Origin: CAWALV01 sp963782965
GTDB lineage: Bacteria; Actinomycetota; Actinomycetes; Acidothermales; Acidothermaceae
Direction: 5' to 3'
DNA: 64,000 nt
Assembly: GCA_963782965.1 (NCBI GenBank)
Contig: CAWALV010000006.1
Coordinates: 1-64,000 of the forward strand
Each line of letters begins with the position of its first letter. Position 1 is the first letter of the stretch. The translations under genes were made by a program, and so were the position numbers. The notes beneath the pieces were generated by a model. That model made no database searches. It was not told the DNA's origin and saw only the letters and a list, made by a program, of their open reading frames with translations. Positions 39,538 to 49,150 of the stretch are shown here, in pieces.

Positions 39538-41004
39538 ATGAGCAACCCGGACGTCGTCGTCGTCGGCGCGGGCCCCAACGGCCTGGCGGCCGCAGTCACC
39601 CTGGCGGCCGCGGGGCTGGCCGTTCGAGTCATCGAGGGTGCCGAGACGGTGGGCGGTGGCTGCCGTACCGCCGAGCTGACCCAGCCCGGGATCAGGCACG
39701 ACGTCTGCTCGGCCGTGCACCCGCTCGCCGCGGCGTCGCCGTTCTTTCGTTGGTTCGACCTCGAGGCACACGGCGTCCGCTTTCTCCACCCGGACGTCGC
39801 GTTCGCGCAGCCTCTCGGTGGTGATCGAGCCGGTGTCGTGTACCGCTCGCTCGACGACACGGCCGGCGGGCTGGGTGTCGACGGCGCTGTCTGGCGGCGC
39901 ACCTTCGAGCCACTCTCGCGTCGTTGGGAGGCGGTGACGAGCGCCGTCCTGTCTCCGCTGCGCGGCCTGCCCGCCGCGCCCCTGCAGGCAGCGACGTTCG
40001 CGCCGATCGCATTTCGCTCGGCGAAGGGCGTGGTGAAAAGGTTCGACACTGCCGAGGCGCGAGCGATCTTCGGCGGGGCGGCGGCGCACGCGATGATGGC
40101 GCTGGACCGCCTGCCGACCGGTGCGTTCGGCGCGATACTCACGTTGCTCGCCCACGCTGTCGGCTGGCCGCTCGTCGAAGGCGGCAGCCAGCGCATCGCC
40201 GACGCCATGGCGAGCTCACTGCTCGCGATGGGCGGCGAGATCGAGACCGGCCGGCGGATCGGATCGTTCGACGAACTACCGCCGGCCCGCGCGGTGCTGT
40301 TCGATCTCGACCCTCGGCAGATCGTGGGTATCGCGGGTGATCGGTTGCCGGCGCGCTACCGCAGCCAGCTGCGGCGCTTCCGCTACGGGCCCGGTGTCTG
40401 CAAGGTGGACTGGGTGCTTTGCGGCCCGGTGCCCTGGACGGCGGCGGAGTGTCGGCGAGCCGGAACCGTGCATCTGGGCGGCACATTCGAGGACGTCGCC
40501 GCAGCGGAAGCCGAGGTCTTCGCCGGCCGGCACCCGACCCGACCTTACGTGCTCGTGGTGCAGCCGAGCGTCGTCGATGCCGGTCGCGCCCCGCAGGGGC
40601 ACCACGTGTTGTGGGCCTACTGCCATGTGCCGCCGCATTCGACCCTCGACATGACCGAGGCCATCGAGGCGCAGATCGAGACGTTCGCGCCCGGCTTTCG
40701 CGATCTCGTCGTCGCGCGATCGACGATGACCGCCGCCGAGGAGGAACGCGCTCACCCCAACTACGTGGGAGGCGACATCAACATCGGCGCGGCGACCGTG
40801 CGGCAGATGCTGTTTCGCCCCGCGATCCGCTGGGACGACTACGCAACGCCCAACCCGTCCATCTTCGTGTGCAGCTCCGCGACGCCACCCGGTGGCGGAG
40901 TCCACGGTATGGGCGGGTTCAACGCGGCACGCAGCGCGCTCCGCAAGGCATTCGGCGTCCGCACGCTGCCGGCAGCGGGGCTGGTACTCCCGGCACCTCG
41001 TTGA
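39538..41004 (+). CDS. FAD-dependent oxidoreductase, phytoene-desaturase-like
   Basis: This is a 488-residue flavoprotein. The dinucleotide-binding motif is DVVVVGAGPNGLAAAVTLAAAGLAVRVIEGAE at 5-36, followed by TVGGGCRTAE. The C-terminal FAD motif is FVCSSATPPGGGVHGMGGFNAARSAL. This layout is typical of the carotenoid desaturase/isomerase-like group, though many such proteins have other or unknown roles and no carotenoid genes are near. ATG 39538 is the start. It converges with the GntR gene, 9 bp apart. Confidence 0.85.
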   Translation: MSNPDVVVVGAGPNGLAAAVTLAAAGLAVRVIEGAETVGGGCRTAELTQPGIRHDVCSAVHPLAAASPFFRWFDLEAHGVRFLHPDVAFAQPLGGDRAGVVYRSLDDTAGGLGVDGAVWRRTFEPLSRRWEAVTSAVLSPLRGLPAAPLQAATFAPIAFRSAKGVVKRFDTAEARAIFGGAAAHAMMALDRLPTGAFGAILTLLAHAVGWPLVEGGSQRIADAMASSLLAMGGEIETGRRIGSFDELPPARAVLFDLDPRQIVGIAGDRLPARYRSQLRRFRYGPGVCKVDWVLCGPVPWTAAECRRAGTVHLGGTFEDVAAAEAEVFAGRHPTRPYVLVVQPSVVDAGRAPQGHHVLWAYCHVPPHSTLDMTEAIEAQIETFAPGFRDLVVARSTMTAAEEERAHPNYVGGDINIGAATVRQMLFRPAIRWDDYATPNPSIFVCSSATPPGGGVHGMGGFNAARSALRKAFGVRTLPAAGLVLPAPR

Positions 41005-41013
41005 CCGGTGCTG

Positions 41014-41748
41014 TCAAAACGCCTTTCGTTTGACGCTGGCGCGTCCGCGCGCGGGCGGTTCCAGGCGGTCGGCCAGGATCTGGCGCATGAATGCCTCGGT
41101 GGTGCAGACGTGCGCCAGCGCGGTCGCGCGGGCCAGATCGGCGTCTCGCGCGGTCAACGCCTCGAGGATGCGGGCATGTTCGGAAATGGTGCGCGCCGTG
41201 GCATCAGCGTCGATCATGCCTCGCCAAATGCGGGCCCGCACCGTGCGACTGGAAATACCGAGCAGCATGGATGCAAGGGTCTGGTTGCCCGATGCCGAGG
41301 CGACCTCGGCATGAAACGCGGCGTCCTCACGGATGAGGTCGGCCTGGTTGGTGCACTCCTCCATGCGGGCCAGGCACTTTTCGAGGCTCGCAAGGGTGGC
41401 GTCGCTGATGTTTGCTGCGGCAAGAGCGGTCGCGGCGGGTTCGAGGATCCGGCGCACCCCGATCAACTCCAGCACGGAGTCTTCCTGCATCAAATCGACG
41501 GCGAACGCGATCCCCTCGAGGAGTACCTCCGGGCGAAGGCTGGTGACGTAGGTTCCGTCGCCTCGACGGACGTCGAGGACGCGAGCGCTCGAAAGAGCCC
41601 GCACCGCCTCTCGGGTGGTGTTGCGCGACAGGCCGAGCTCGGCGGCCAACTGCGGCTCAGGAGGAAGCTTCGCGCCGGAGCGATACCTGCCGGAGGTGAT
41701 CATTTCCCGAAGCTTCTGGATGGCCGCCTCGGTCAGCGGTGCTCCCAC
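41014..41748 (-). CDS. FadR/FCD-type GntR regulator, paralogue 1
   Basis: This is a 244-residue repressor. The winged helix-turn-helix (5-70) reads LTEAAIQKLREMITSGRYRSGAKLPPE, LAAELGLSRNTTREAVRAL and VRRGDGTYVTS. The FCD ligand domain has the metal-binding pattern, with RRILEP, FHAEVASASGN and ISEHARILEAL His/Asp sites. GTG 41748 was chosen because the paralogue at 60,830 matches from exactly this codon and has the same length. About 32 of 244 residues differ. Three tandem 8-bp units (41753-41776) lie directly upstream. It is divergent from a CUT1 importer and probably controls it. Confidence 0.88.
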   Translation of the reverse strand: MGAPLTEAAIQKLREMITSGRYRSGAKLPPEPQLAAELGLSRNTTREAVRALSSARVLDVRRGDGTYVTSLRPEVLLEGIAFAVDLMQEDSVLELIGVRRILEPAATALAAANISDATLASLEKCLARMEECTNQADLIREDAAFHAEVASASGNQTLASMLLGISSRTVRARIWRGMIDADATARTISEHARILEALTARDADLARATALAHVCTTEAFMRQILADRLEPPARGRASVKRKAF

Positions 41749-42257
41749 GGTGTCGTCCTGCCGTCCTGTCGTCCTGGCGGGCGCGCACTCGCGCTCGATG
41801 GCCGCGGCGTCCTGACCCCTGCGCAAGACGCTGGCGGAAATCATCCCACCCAACCCCTACGGCGTCGAGGCGAAGGTTGGCGCTCGCGCCTGAGGAGATC
41901 CGGACGTCGCGTGTCACGGAAGATGGGGGTCGGACGCCTCACTCGCGGGTGATCTTTCCCCGCCATGGCGTGGGTGTTCGACGCCGACGAGGCCCGTGCC
42001 CGGCGGTGGGACGCGCCATCCGCGCGAGAGTACGTGCGTGTATCGCAACTCGGTACCGGCGGGGTCGTAGGACGTATCTCCGATAGCTGCGGCCCGTCGC
42101 GATCATCCATCACCCGCGGCGTACGGCACTTCCCGAGACGGTAGCGGAAAAGCGCTTCTAGAACCTTGGCGACCTAGTTGACATCAGACGTCATACGGCC
42201 TATGTTTGCCCGATCTTCGACCGCGGTCTCTCCACGGTCCGTGTAAAGGAGCGAGCA
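41749..42257. other. divergent regulatory region between GntR paralogue 1 and the CUT1 importer
   Basis: The 509 bp contain no supported gene. Three tandem 8-bp units (TCGTCCTG, CCGTCCTG, TCGTCCTG) at 41753-41776 adjoin the GntR start. A promoter with operator lies at 42,178-42,206. Confidence 0.5.
42178..42206 (+). promoter_or_regulatory. promoter and operator of the CUT1 importer operon
   Basis: TTGACA (42178-42183), a 17-bp spacer and TATGTT (42201-42206) form a near-consensus promoter. TGACATCAGACGTCA (42179-42193) is a 15-bp dyad with 6 of 7 inverted positions matching and covers the -35 box and part of the spacer. A bound repressor would block transcription; the divergent GntR is the candidate. 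Confidence 0.65.
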
Positions 42258-43679
42258 GTGCGAATGCAGCGGCGTGTGTGCCTGGCCGTCCTGGCGGCGG
42301 CCTTGGCTTTAGCGGGGTGTAGTTCCTCCCCGAAAGGTTCTGGGGGCGGTTCGAGTACCCCGGCTACTGGTGCCTCGTCGAGCCCGGCCAGCTCACCGGC
42401 CGCGTCGACGAGCCCTTCGAGCAACGGGTCATCCAGCCCGTCCGCGAGCAGCAAGGCTTCCGGCAACTTGACCGTGTGGGTCGACGCCGCGCGGCTGCCT
42501 GTTGCCAAGGCGTACCAGGCGGCGCATCCGAACGTGAAGGTGAACATCGTCACGTTCGACGGCGACGGCAACGGCGCGACCGACTTGCAGGCCAAGATCC
42601 AGCTGTGGAACAGGGCGGGCAGTGGTTGGCCGGACGTCATCTTCAGCGAGCAGGTCAACGACCCGGTGTGGATGGCACAGGACCCGTTCAACTTCGCCGC
42701 CGACATGGGCGCTGCCCTCGGCAAGGACGTCACGAAGAACTGGCCGGCGCCGTCGCTTGCTCAGTGCACCGTCAACGGCACGCTCGTCTGTATCCAGGAC
42801 AACCTCGCGCCTGACGTGCTCTGGGTGAACCAGAAGCTCATGACGCAGTTCGGCTACACGGTTCCGAAGACCTGGCAGGACTGGCAGGCGCTTGGCCTCA
42901 AGGTCGCCACGGAGCACCCGGGTTACATCATCGGCTCGAGTGGCGAGTCGTACGGCGCGTGGCAGTACTTCTGGGCGAACAAGTGCCCGATCTCGTCGAA
43001 CGTGTCTGGCCAGAAGGTCACGATCAACGTGGCCGACGTGCACTGCACCGAAATGGCGAGCCTGCTCGACCCGCTGATCAAGAACGGTACCGTCCCGCCG
43101 GTGAGTATCTTCTCGCCTGACTTCGCTAAGAAGTACGGCGGCACGCAGGACAAGGTGCTCATGATGGTCGGGGCGGCCTGGTACACCGGGGTGTTCAAGG
43201 ACACGCTGAAGACGCCCGCTGGCGAGCTGACCGCCGCGCCGCCACTGCAGTGGGGCACGGACCCGGTCACGACCGGCCAGATCGGTGGCGGGCCATGGAT
43301 CATCTCCAAGCACACCAAGAACGCGTCGGCCGCTGCGGACTTCGTCTTCTGGTCCGCCGCGGTGTTCAACCCCCCGCCGACGGACCCGAATGCTCGGGGA
43401 GGCCTTCCGGGATACGGGCCGATCCAAGATCCGTGGGCTCAAGGTATTGCCTCGGACAAGTACTGGGCAACACCAGATGTGGGCGCGACTATCACGGCCG
43501 CAGCCGGCCAGATCTGGGATGGCTGGGACCTGGTGACCTACCCCGACCAGCCCGTTTGGTCGAACACGGTGGTAACTGGGCTGGTGGCAGGGAAGTCGCT
43601 CAGTTCGCTGATGCCGGCGTTCGGTAAAGGCTTGTCACAAGCTGCCCAGGCTGCCGGATACACCGTCGTCTCACACTGA
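42258..43679 (+). CDS. sugar-binding lipoprotein of a CUT1 ABC importer
   Basis: This is a 473-residue family-1 solute-binding lipoprotein. The lipobox LALAGC puts the lipidated Cys at 21, followed by a Ser/Pro/Ala-rich linker to about residue 66. The mature domain starts GNLTVWVDAARLPVAKAYQ and shows family features such as QLWNRAGSGWPDVIFSE and YTVPKTWQDWQALG. GTG 42258 follows AAAGGAGCG; ATG 42264 is an alternative. It is the first gene of an operon with two permeases and a sugar-acid dehydratase. No ATPase gene is nearby, so a shared MsiK-like ATPase elsewhere is expected. Confidence 0.9.
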   Translation: MRMQRRVCLAVLAAALALAGCSSSPKGSGGGSSTPATGASSSPASSPAASTSPSSNGSSSPSASSKASGNLTVWVDAARLPVAKAYQAAHPNVKVNIVTFDGDGNGATDLQAKIQLWNRAGSGWPDVIFSEQVNDPVWMAQDPFNFAADMGAALGKDVTKNWPAPSLAQCTVNGTLVCIQDNLAPDVLWVNQKLMTQFGYTVPKTWQDWQALGLKVATEHPGYIIGSSGESYGAWQYFWANKCPISSNVSGQKVTINVADVHCTEMASLLDPLIKNGTVPPVSIFSPDFAKKYGGTQDKVLMMVGAAWYTGVFKDTLKTPAGELTAAPPLQWGTDPVTTGQIGGGPWIISKHTKNASAAADFVFWSAAVFNPPPTDPNARGGLPGYGPIQDPWAQGIASDKYWATPDVGATITAAAGQIWDGWDLVTYPDQPVWSNTVVTGLVAGKSLSSLMPAFGKGLSQAAQAAGYTVVSH

Positions 43680-43684
43680 TCGAC

Positions 43685-44632
43685 GTGAGCGACACACCAG
43701 CCCTGACACCGGCGGCGCAGGTCACGCGAAAGCGTGACCTGCGCGCCGGGCGGGCTGAGCGCAAGCGAACTCAAGGTTCCTGGCGAGGTCTGCCGTTTGT
43801 CCTGCCGTATTTGCCGTTCCTCATCATCTTCGGCGTCCTGCCGATGATCTACGCCCTCACCCTTGCATTCACCTCCAGCAAGGGAAAGTTCGTCGGGATC
43901 AGCAACTTCAATCAGGCTGGCAACGATTTCCGCTTCGGGGACGCGTTCGCGCACGTGTTCGTCTACACCGCCGTTTGGCTAGTTGCGCTGATGATCTTTG
44001 TCGTCGGGCTGGCGCTCATGTTGCACAGCCGGGCCAGCAAGGCGACGGCTACCTTTCGGTTTCTGTACTACCTGCCGGGCGCACTAGCCGGCGCGGCATC
44101 AGTCCTGGTGTGGCTGTTCATGCTGGACCCGGCCGTGAGCCCCGCGAGGCTTCTCCTGGAACACGTCTTCGGCATCCACCTTTTCATCGAGGCGATCGCG
44201 CCGGGTCACCTGCCGTACATCTTCGCGATGATCGCGTTCTGGACAGGCGCCGGCGGCTGGATCGTCGTGCTTTACGGAGCGCTGAACACCATCCCGCGGG
44301 AATTGGAGGAGGCCGCCCGCATCGACGGAGCCGGCGCCTGGACCATCGCGCTGCGCCTCAAGTTGCCGATGATCCGAAAGTGGATCGCGTATATGGTGAT
44401 CCTCTCGTTCGCGACCGGGACGCAACTCTTCGTCGAACCGCAATTGGTCAACTCGGCGAGCCTGGGTCACGTCCCAGACACGTGGTCGGCGAACCAGCTC
44501 GCCTTCCAGTTGGCCTTCCGGTATGGCCGATTCAACGAAGCCGCCGCGCTTAGCGTCGACTTGCTGGTCATCGGGCTCATTGCTGCCGTGCTCATCGTGA
44601 CGCGAACCGGACTGTTCAAGAAGGACGACTGA
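43685..44632 (+). CDS. sugar ABC transporter permease (MalF/UgpA type)
   Basis: This is a 315-residue CUT1 permease with six helices, after a basic cytoplasmic N-terminus. The EAA loop reads EEAARIDGAGAWTIALRLKLPMI. GTG 43685 lies five bases after the binding-protein stop. The stop overlaps the second permease ATG by one base. Confidence 0.92.
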   Translation: MSDTPALTPAAQVTRKRDLRAGRAERKRTQGSWRGLPFVLPYLPFLIIFGVLPMIYALTLAFTSSKGKFVGISNFNQAGNDFRFGDAFAHVFVYTAVWLVALMIFVVGLALMLHSRASKATATFRFLYYLPGALAGAASVLVWLFMLDPAVSPARLLLEHVFGIHLFIEAIAPGHLPYIFAMIAFWTGAGGWIVVLYGALNTIPRELEEAARIDGAGAWTIALRLKLPMIRKWIAYMVILSFATGTQLFVEPQLVNSASLGHVPDTWSANQLAFQLAFRYGRFNEAAALSVDLLVIGLIAAVLIVTRTGLFKKDD

Positions 44633-45504
44633 TGCGGCTCACCTCGCGCGGGCTTTGGTACCTCGTTCTCGCTGTCTTCGCGGTGTTCTTCATGGTGCCG
44701 ATCCTTTGGCTGGTTCTCGCGCCGACGAAGCTGGACCACGCACTGGTGACGAGCAACCCCCTCGCGTTCGGCAGCTTCCACAATGTGGTGAAGGCATGGG
44801 ATCACCTCGACTCTTACAGCAGTCACCTCTACCGCAGGTGGATCGAAAACTCGCTGTTGTATGCAGTTAGCGCGACTGCGATCGTGATCGCGACCGCGAT
44901 CCCGGCTGGCTATGGCCTCGCCTTCGGAACCTTCCGCGGGCGCAAGGTGATCCTCACGCTGACGCTCGTTGTGATGATCATGCCGGCCGCTGCACTCGTG
45001 TTGCCAATCTTCCTTGAGCTGAACGCGCTGAAGCTCATCGGGAACGTGTTCTCGGTAATCCTGCCGTTCGCGTTCTACCCGTTCGGCGTGTATCTCGCGT
45101 ATATCTATTACGCCACGTCAATGCCGCGCGATGTGATCGATGCAGCGCGCATCGACGGCTGCGGGGAGTGGACGACGTTCCGCTACATCTCACTGCCACT
45201 GGCCAAGCCCGTCGTCGCGCTCGTCCTCTTCTTCAGCTTCGTAGCCGACTGGAACAACTTCTTCCTGCCGTTCGCCCTGCTCGGGACGTCGAAGCAGTAC
45301 CCGATCCAGGTCGGCCTGTCGGACTTGTTGTCGTCAACGCCGTCGTTCAACCCGGCGACCGGCGGCGCTGGCCAGCAGGTAAACATCTTCCGACCGGAAC
45401 TCGCGCTCGCGACGCTGCTCGCCGTCGTCCCCGTTCTCATCGTCTTCCTCTTCTCGCAGCGGGCACTCGTTCGTGGGCTGCTCGGCGGAGGAGTGAAGGG
45501 GTGA
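44632..45504 (+). CDS. sugar ABC transporter permease (MalG/UgpE type)
   Basis: This is the 290-residue partner permease. It shows NSLLYAVSATAIVIATAIPAGYGLAF and the EAA loop DAARIDGCGEWTTFRYISLPLAKP. ATG 44632 overlaps the previous stop (TGATG). The dehydratase gene follows after 99 bp of sequence with no supported gene. Confidence 0.92.
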   Translation: MRLTSRGLWYLVLAVFAVFFMVPILWLVLAPTKLDHALVTSNPLAFGSFHNVVKAWDHLDSYSSHLYRRWIENSLLYAVSATAIVIATAIPAGYGLAFGTFRGRKVILTLTLVVMIMPAAALVLPIFLELNALKLIGNVFSVILPFAFYPFGVYLAYIYYATSMPRDVIDAARIDGCGEWTTFRYISLPLAKPVVALVLFFSFVADWNNFFLPFALLGTSKQYPIQVGLSDLLSSTPSFNPATGGAGQQVNIFRPELALATLLAVVPVLIVFLFSQRALVRGLLGGGVKG

Positions 45505-45603
45505 CAGACGGCTTCGGTGATCGCCTGAGTTGTCCGGACGACGCGCAGGGTAGGCACGTCGACAACGGTCGATGCGGTCGACGCCTGCCAGAGAAGGGCT
45601 GAT

Positions 45604-46740
45604 ATGCGCATCACTGGCTACCGAGCTCTGACGACCTGCCAGGAGTGGGGCCGCTCGGTCGGGGACTCGAACGGGGAAATCCCAAGCGGCGTCCTTGATA
45701 TTGCGCTGCTGCTCGTCGACACCGACGAGGGCATCACCGGTGTTGGGATGGGCTCGCACGTTGAGTTGGCGAAAGTATTCGCCGCGATCGAGGGTGAAGA
45801 CCCACGCTGTACCGCTGCGCTCTACGACCGGATGGTTCGCCATGCTTTCAAAGCCGGTCACTACGGCGCCATCTCCGGCACGATCGGGGCATTCGACAGC
45901 GCGCTGTGGGATATCAAGGCCCAAGCCGCCGGCGAACCGCTGTGGCGCCTGCTCGGCGGCCGCGACCGGACGGTACCTGCTTACGCGTCGGCGATCGATA
46001 TCGCCCTCTCCGACGACGAACTCGTCACGGCCTACCGTGCCTATGCCGAGCGCGGCGTGAAAGCGGCGAAGCTCAAGGGCGGCCTCGACGTCGAACGCGA
46101 CCGCGAACGGCTCACCTTGGTACGCGACGTGATTGCCGACACATCACCCGGCGTGCGACCCGGCCTGATGCTCGACGCCAACGAGTGCTGGAACCGCAAG
46201 CAAGCCGTCCGGCACGTCGCCGAACTCGAGCGCACACTTGACCTGATCTGGGTCGAGGAGCCGGTTCGCCGCTGGGACGCCGAGGGCATGGTGGCCGTCG
46301 GGCGCGGTGTACGTGCCTCAGTGGCGAGCGGCGAAAACCTCAGTGGTCTCGAGCAATTCCGTCCGCTGCTCGCGGCCGGTTCCATCGACATCGTGCAAAC
46401 CGCGGCAGTATGGGGGCTCACCCACTTCCTGCGGGTCGCAGCCCTCGCACATGCACACGACCTGCCCGTGAGCCCGATCGGCAACGGTCCGATGCCGCTG
46501 CTGCACGCGGCAACGGCGGTGCCAAACCACATCTCGAGTGAACTTCAGGACCTCACGCCGCCGACGGGCGTCAAGCTCGATCTCGTCATTGAAGATGGCT
46601 GCTTCGTCCTCGGCGATAGCCCGGGCCTCGGCATCACTATCGATGAGGCCATGATTGCCGCGATCGAGCGACCGGCGATGGTGGGTCCCCCGACCGGCCC
46701 CCAAGTCCGCCCCGAGTACGCCGGACGCCGGCTTCTTTAG
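45604..46740 (+). CDS. enolase-superfamily (mandelate racemase type) sugar-acid dehydratase
   Basis: The 378 residues form a Mg-dependent enolase-superfamily enzyme. The catalytic Lys pair is K156 and K158 in AAKLKGG, and the metal ligands are D191 (LMLDANECW), E218 (IWVEEP) and E244 (ASGENLSG). The N-terminal capping domain is complete. Members dehydrate sugar acids or racemise hydroxy acids; the specificity cannot be read here. ATG 45604 is the start. It is co-transcribed with the CUT1 importer. Two decayed relatives lie at 50,524 and 51,592. Confidence 0.85.
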   Translation: MRITGYRALTTCQEWGRSVGDSNGEIPSGVLDIALLLVDTDEGITGVGMGSHVELAKVFAAIEGEDPRCTAALYDRMVRHAFKAGHYGAISGTIGAFDSALWDIKAQAAGEPLWRLLGGRDRTVPAYASAIDIALSDDELVTAYRAYAERGVKAAKLKGGLDVERDRERLTLVRDVIADTSPGVRPGLMLDANECWNRKQAVRHVAELERTLDLIWVEEPVRRWDAEGMVAVGRGVRASVASGENLSGLEQFRPLLAAGSIDIVQTAAVWGLTHFLRVAALAHAHDLPVSPIGNGPMPLLHAATAVPNHISSELQDLTPPTGVKLDLVIEDGCFVLGDSPGLGITIDEAMIAAIERPAMVGPPTGPQVRPEYAGRRLL

Positions 46741-46763
46741 GGCGCGCCTCGCTAGTTCGTCAC

Positions 46764-48893
46764 TCAGGCAACGGACGGGCGCGTCGCTCTAAGAACTCGC
46801 ACATCCCACGGCTTTAGCTGCAAAGGATGGCCCACCGGAAGCTCTTCCTGTGTCAGCACGTCGACGGCAGGTGCGGGGATCGTCAGAGTCGCGTTCTCCC
46901 ATGACCAATTGTGAGCGAAGTAGAGTCGTTCGCCGCGGTGGTTGGTCGCAGAGGTGACCCTAAGCGACTGAGATTCGGGCCGCCACGGGTTCGCCTCGCC
47001 TGGAATGTCGATCCAGTGCAGTAGATGTTCCGCAAGAGCTGGGTTGGGGACCGTACCGAAGACGGTGATGCGGCCCGTGCCGCAGGTGTGCGTCGTGACT
47101 GCGGGCCACCTGCCGAAGTGGCGATCCTCGTAGGTCGCCAGCACGGTGGCGGTAGTCGCAACAAGTCCGTCCACCCAGCGTGTCGCCTTTGCTCCCGGGC
47201 CAAGACGCAGAACTGGCACCGCGCCGGGCGGTTGAGGGCAAGCAACGACAGCCAGGTCGTTGCCTATGTTGCTGTATTCGTCGTACCACACGCCTGCCGC
47301 CTCATGGAGGCGGGCCGGCACGACCTCCGCGCGTGCCCGCGCCTCGTGATCGGCGTACGCGGTTCGCGGTCCGAGGATCAAGTGTCCCCCCGACTCGGCA
47401 TACTCCAGCAGCCAATCGAGGTCGCGGTCGCGGGTGACGTAAAGGCCGGGTACTACGAGATTGGGATGCTCTACCGCTGCACTTTGCGGCGAGCTGTCGG
47501 GCGTGAACAAATGCTCGGCGTGAACGATGCGCGCCTGCAGCTTGGCATCAAAGGCACCGCGGTAGAGGGGGTCGAAAAGACCCTGGTAGGCACGTCGGTC
47601 GGGCGAACCGTGGTCGGTGGCAAGCGGTGGTTGCGCCTGGAGCGCCCACCGGCTGGGAGCAGAGTAGACGAAGGTCACGTCCGCGTCCGGAACCAGGCCG
47701 GTGACCGCGTCACCAGCGCGCTCGAACTCGCTGCCGAGCTCTGCGATCTCGCGATACACCCGTCCGGGCCGGCCGCTGTGTGGAAGAACACCACCCCAGT
47801 AGGTCTCAGCCCCAAAGTGCAAGGTGTGCCAGTGCCAGTACTCGATCATTTCGGCGCCGCGGGATACGAGAGCCCATGCTGCCTGCCGCCACTGGCCGTC
47901 GTAGGCCGGGCGGTTGTCAAACGAGCGCGCGATGGACTGAGCGTTCGTCTCGGTAATGAGAAAGGGCGCCCGCTTCGACGAGTACATGCGGTCGGCGCTC
48001 AGATAAAGCGACCACGTCCCGGAAGTCCTCCAGTTCTGCTCCTTCTGAGTGGAGTCGGGTAGTGCGAGGCCGTCTTGCATCGTGTAGTAGGCGTTGCCCG
48101 CGGCCACGTCGAGGCTCGCTGCCATGGTCCGGTCGTCGAATGCCGGCACGTCGTAGGCCATGCAGGTGGTCACGAACTGGTCCGCGGATATGTACTCGCG
48201 GGCAAGGCCAGCTTGCCACGCGATGAACTCGCTCGTCTGCTGCGCCTGGAACTGGCGCCACGCGAGATCGTACTGAGGTTGTGCGTTTCCGTCAGGGGTC
48301 CACAGATCCGCCCACGTGGACAATCGGTGCGACCAGTAGACGAGGCCCCACGCCTGATTCAGGCTCTCGACATCGCCGTAGCGCTCCCGAAGCCAATCGA
48401 TAAAGCGTTGGAATACACCATGGTTGTGCAGCAGCTCGTTGCCGGGCTCGTTGTCGACCTGAACGCCAATCACGCCGGGGTGTGCTGCATAACGCGCGAG
48501 GATCTCGCGCACCACACGCTCGGCGTGGAAGCGGAATGCCGGGTGGGTAAAGTCGACTTCCTGCCGGGCGCCCCAACTGATCCGCTGACCGGGCGCCCGC
48601 TCTCCCGCGATCTCGGGATAGATCCGGGCGAGCCACGGTGGCACCGCGTAGGTCGGAGTTCCAAGGATTACGCCAATACGACGCTCATGCGCGCCGTCAA
48701 GCACCGGCAGCAGCCACTCAAGATTGAACGTCCCGTTCTGAGGCTCCCACGTCGACCAGACGGACTCTCCCACCCTGATCACCGAGAACGAAGCTTCCGC
48801 CATCAGGTCGAGGTCTGTTTTCAGCCGATCAACCCGCTGGTATTCGTGGTAGTAGGCCGCGCCGAACCGCACACGCGTCGGCTTGTGGTACAT
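46764..48893 (-). CDS. GH42 beta-galactosidase
   Basis: This is a 709-residue glycoside hydrolase of family 42. The TIM barrel opens with VRFGAAYYHEYQRVDRLKTDLDLM. N148-E149 in VQVDNEPGNE is the acid/base, and E315 in FLITETNAQS the nucleophile. The trimerisation and C-terminal beta domains follow (about 400-709). No signal peptide is visible, so it acts on imported oligosaccharides. ATG 48893 was chosen because GAGGAG precedes it; 18 extra upstream codons lack support. It converges with the dehydratase gene and lies downstream of an aldo/keto reductase gene on the same strand. Confidence 0.92.
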   Translation of the reverse strand: MYHKPTRVRFGAAYYHEYQRVDRLKTDLDLMAEASFSVIRVGESVWSTWEPQNGTFNLEWLLPVLDGAHERRIGVILGTPTYAVPPWLARIYPEIAGERAPGQRISWGARQEVDFTHPAFRFHAERVVREILARYAAHPGVIGVQVDNEPGNELLHNHGVFQRFIDWLRERYGDVESLNQAWGLVYWSHRLSTWADLWTPDGNAQPQYDLAWRQFQAQQTSEFIAWQAGLAREYISADQFVTTCMAYDVPAFDDRTMAASLDVAAGNAYYTMQDGLALPDSTQKEQNWRTSGTWSLYLSADRMYSSKRAPFLITETNAQSIARSFDNRPAYDGQWRQAAWALVSRGAEMIEYWHWHTLHFGAETYWGGVLPHSGRPGRVYREIAELGSEFERAGDAVTGLVPDADVTFVYSAPSRWALQAQPPLATDHGSPDRRAYQGLFDPLYRGAFDAKLQARIVHAEHLFTPDSSPQSAAVEHPNLVVPGLYVTRDRDLDWLLEYAESGGHLILGPRTAYADHEARARAEVVPARLHEAAGVWYDEYSNIGNDLAVVACPQPPGAVPVLRLGPGAKATRWVDGLVATTATVLATYEDRHFGRWPAVTTHTCGTGRITVFGTVPNPALAEHLLHWIDIPGEANPWRPESQSLRVTSATNHRGERLYFAHNWSWENATLTIPAPAVDVLTQEELPVGHPLQLKPWDVRVLRATRPSVA

Positions 48894-49100
48894 GACGTCG
48901 GGTCTCCTCAGTGCGTGTGGACGAACTGCGGCTTGCGTGCAGCGCAATAGAGTCCGCGGCGTGCCGTTCTCGTGGCAGCGTCAGGCGATATAAGCGCGGG
49001 CACGCCGGTCAAGGACGGCGCGCGCGGCGGGCGCCGCATCGGACGGGTGTCGGTGTCGGTTGCGAGAGCCGCGGCACTGTCGCCTCCTCGTCCGGGTGAC

Positions 49101-49119
49101 GCGTAGAAACTGTCTACGC
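49101..49119. promoter_or_regulatory. 7-bp inverted repeat upstream of the GH42 gene
   Basis: GCGTAGA (49101-49107) and TCTACGC (49113-49119) are perfect inverted arms around AACTG. GTCTAGAC, an 8-bp palindrome, follows at 49127-49134. The sites lie about 210 bp before the beta-galactosidase start and 32 bp after the AKR stop. They could be an operator or a weak terminator. Confidence 0.4.
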
Positions 49120-49150
49120 TGTCAGAGTCTAGACCTGTGCCGCGATCGCC

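Noticed and set aside
45501..45602. Short frame following the second CUT1 permease
   Set aside because: It has 33 codons, no family resemblance and no ribosome site.
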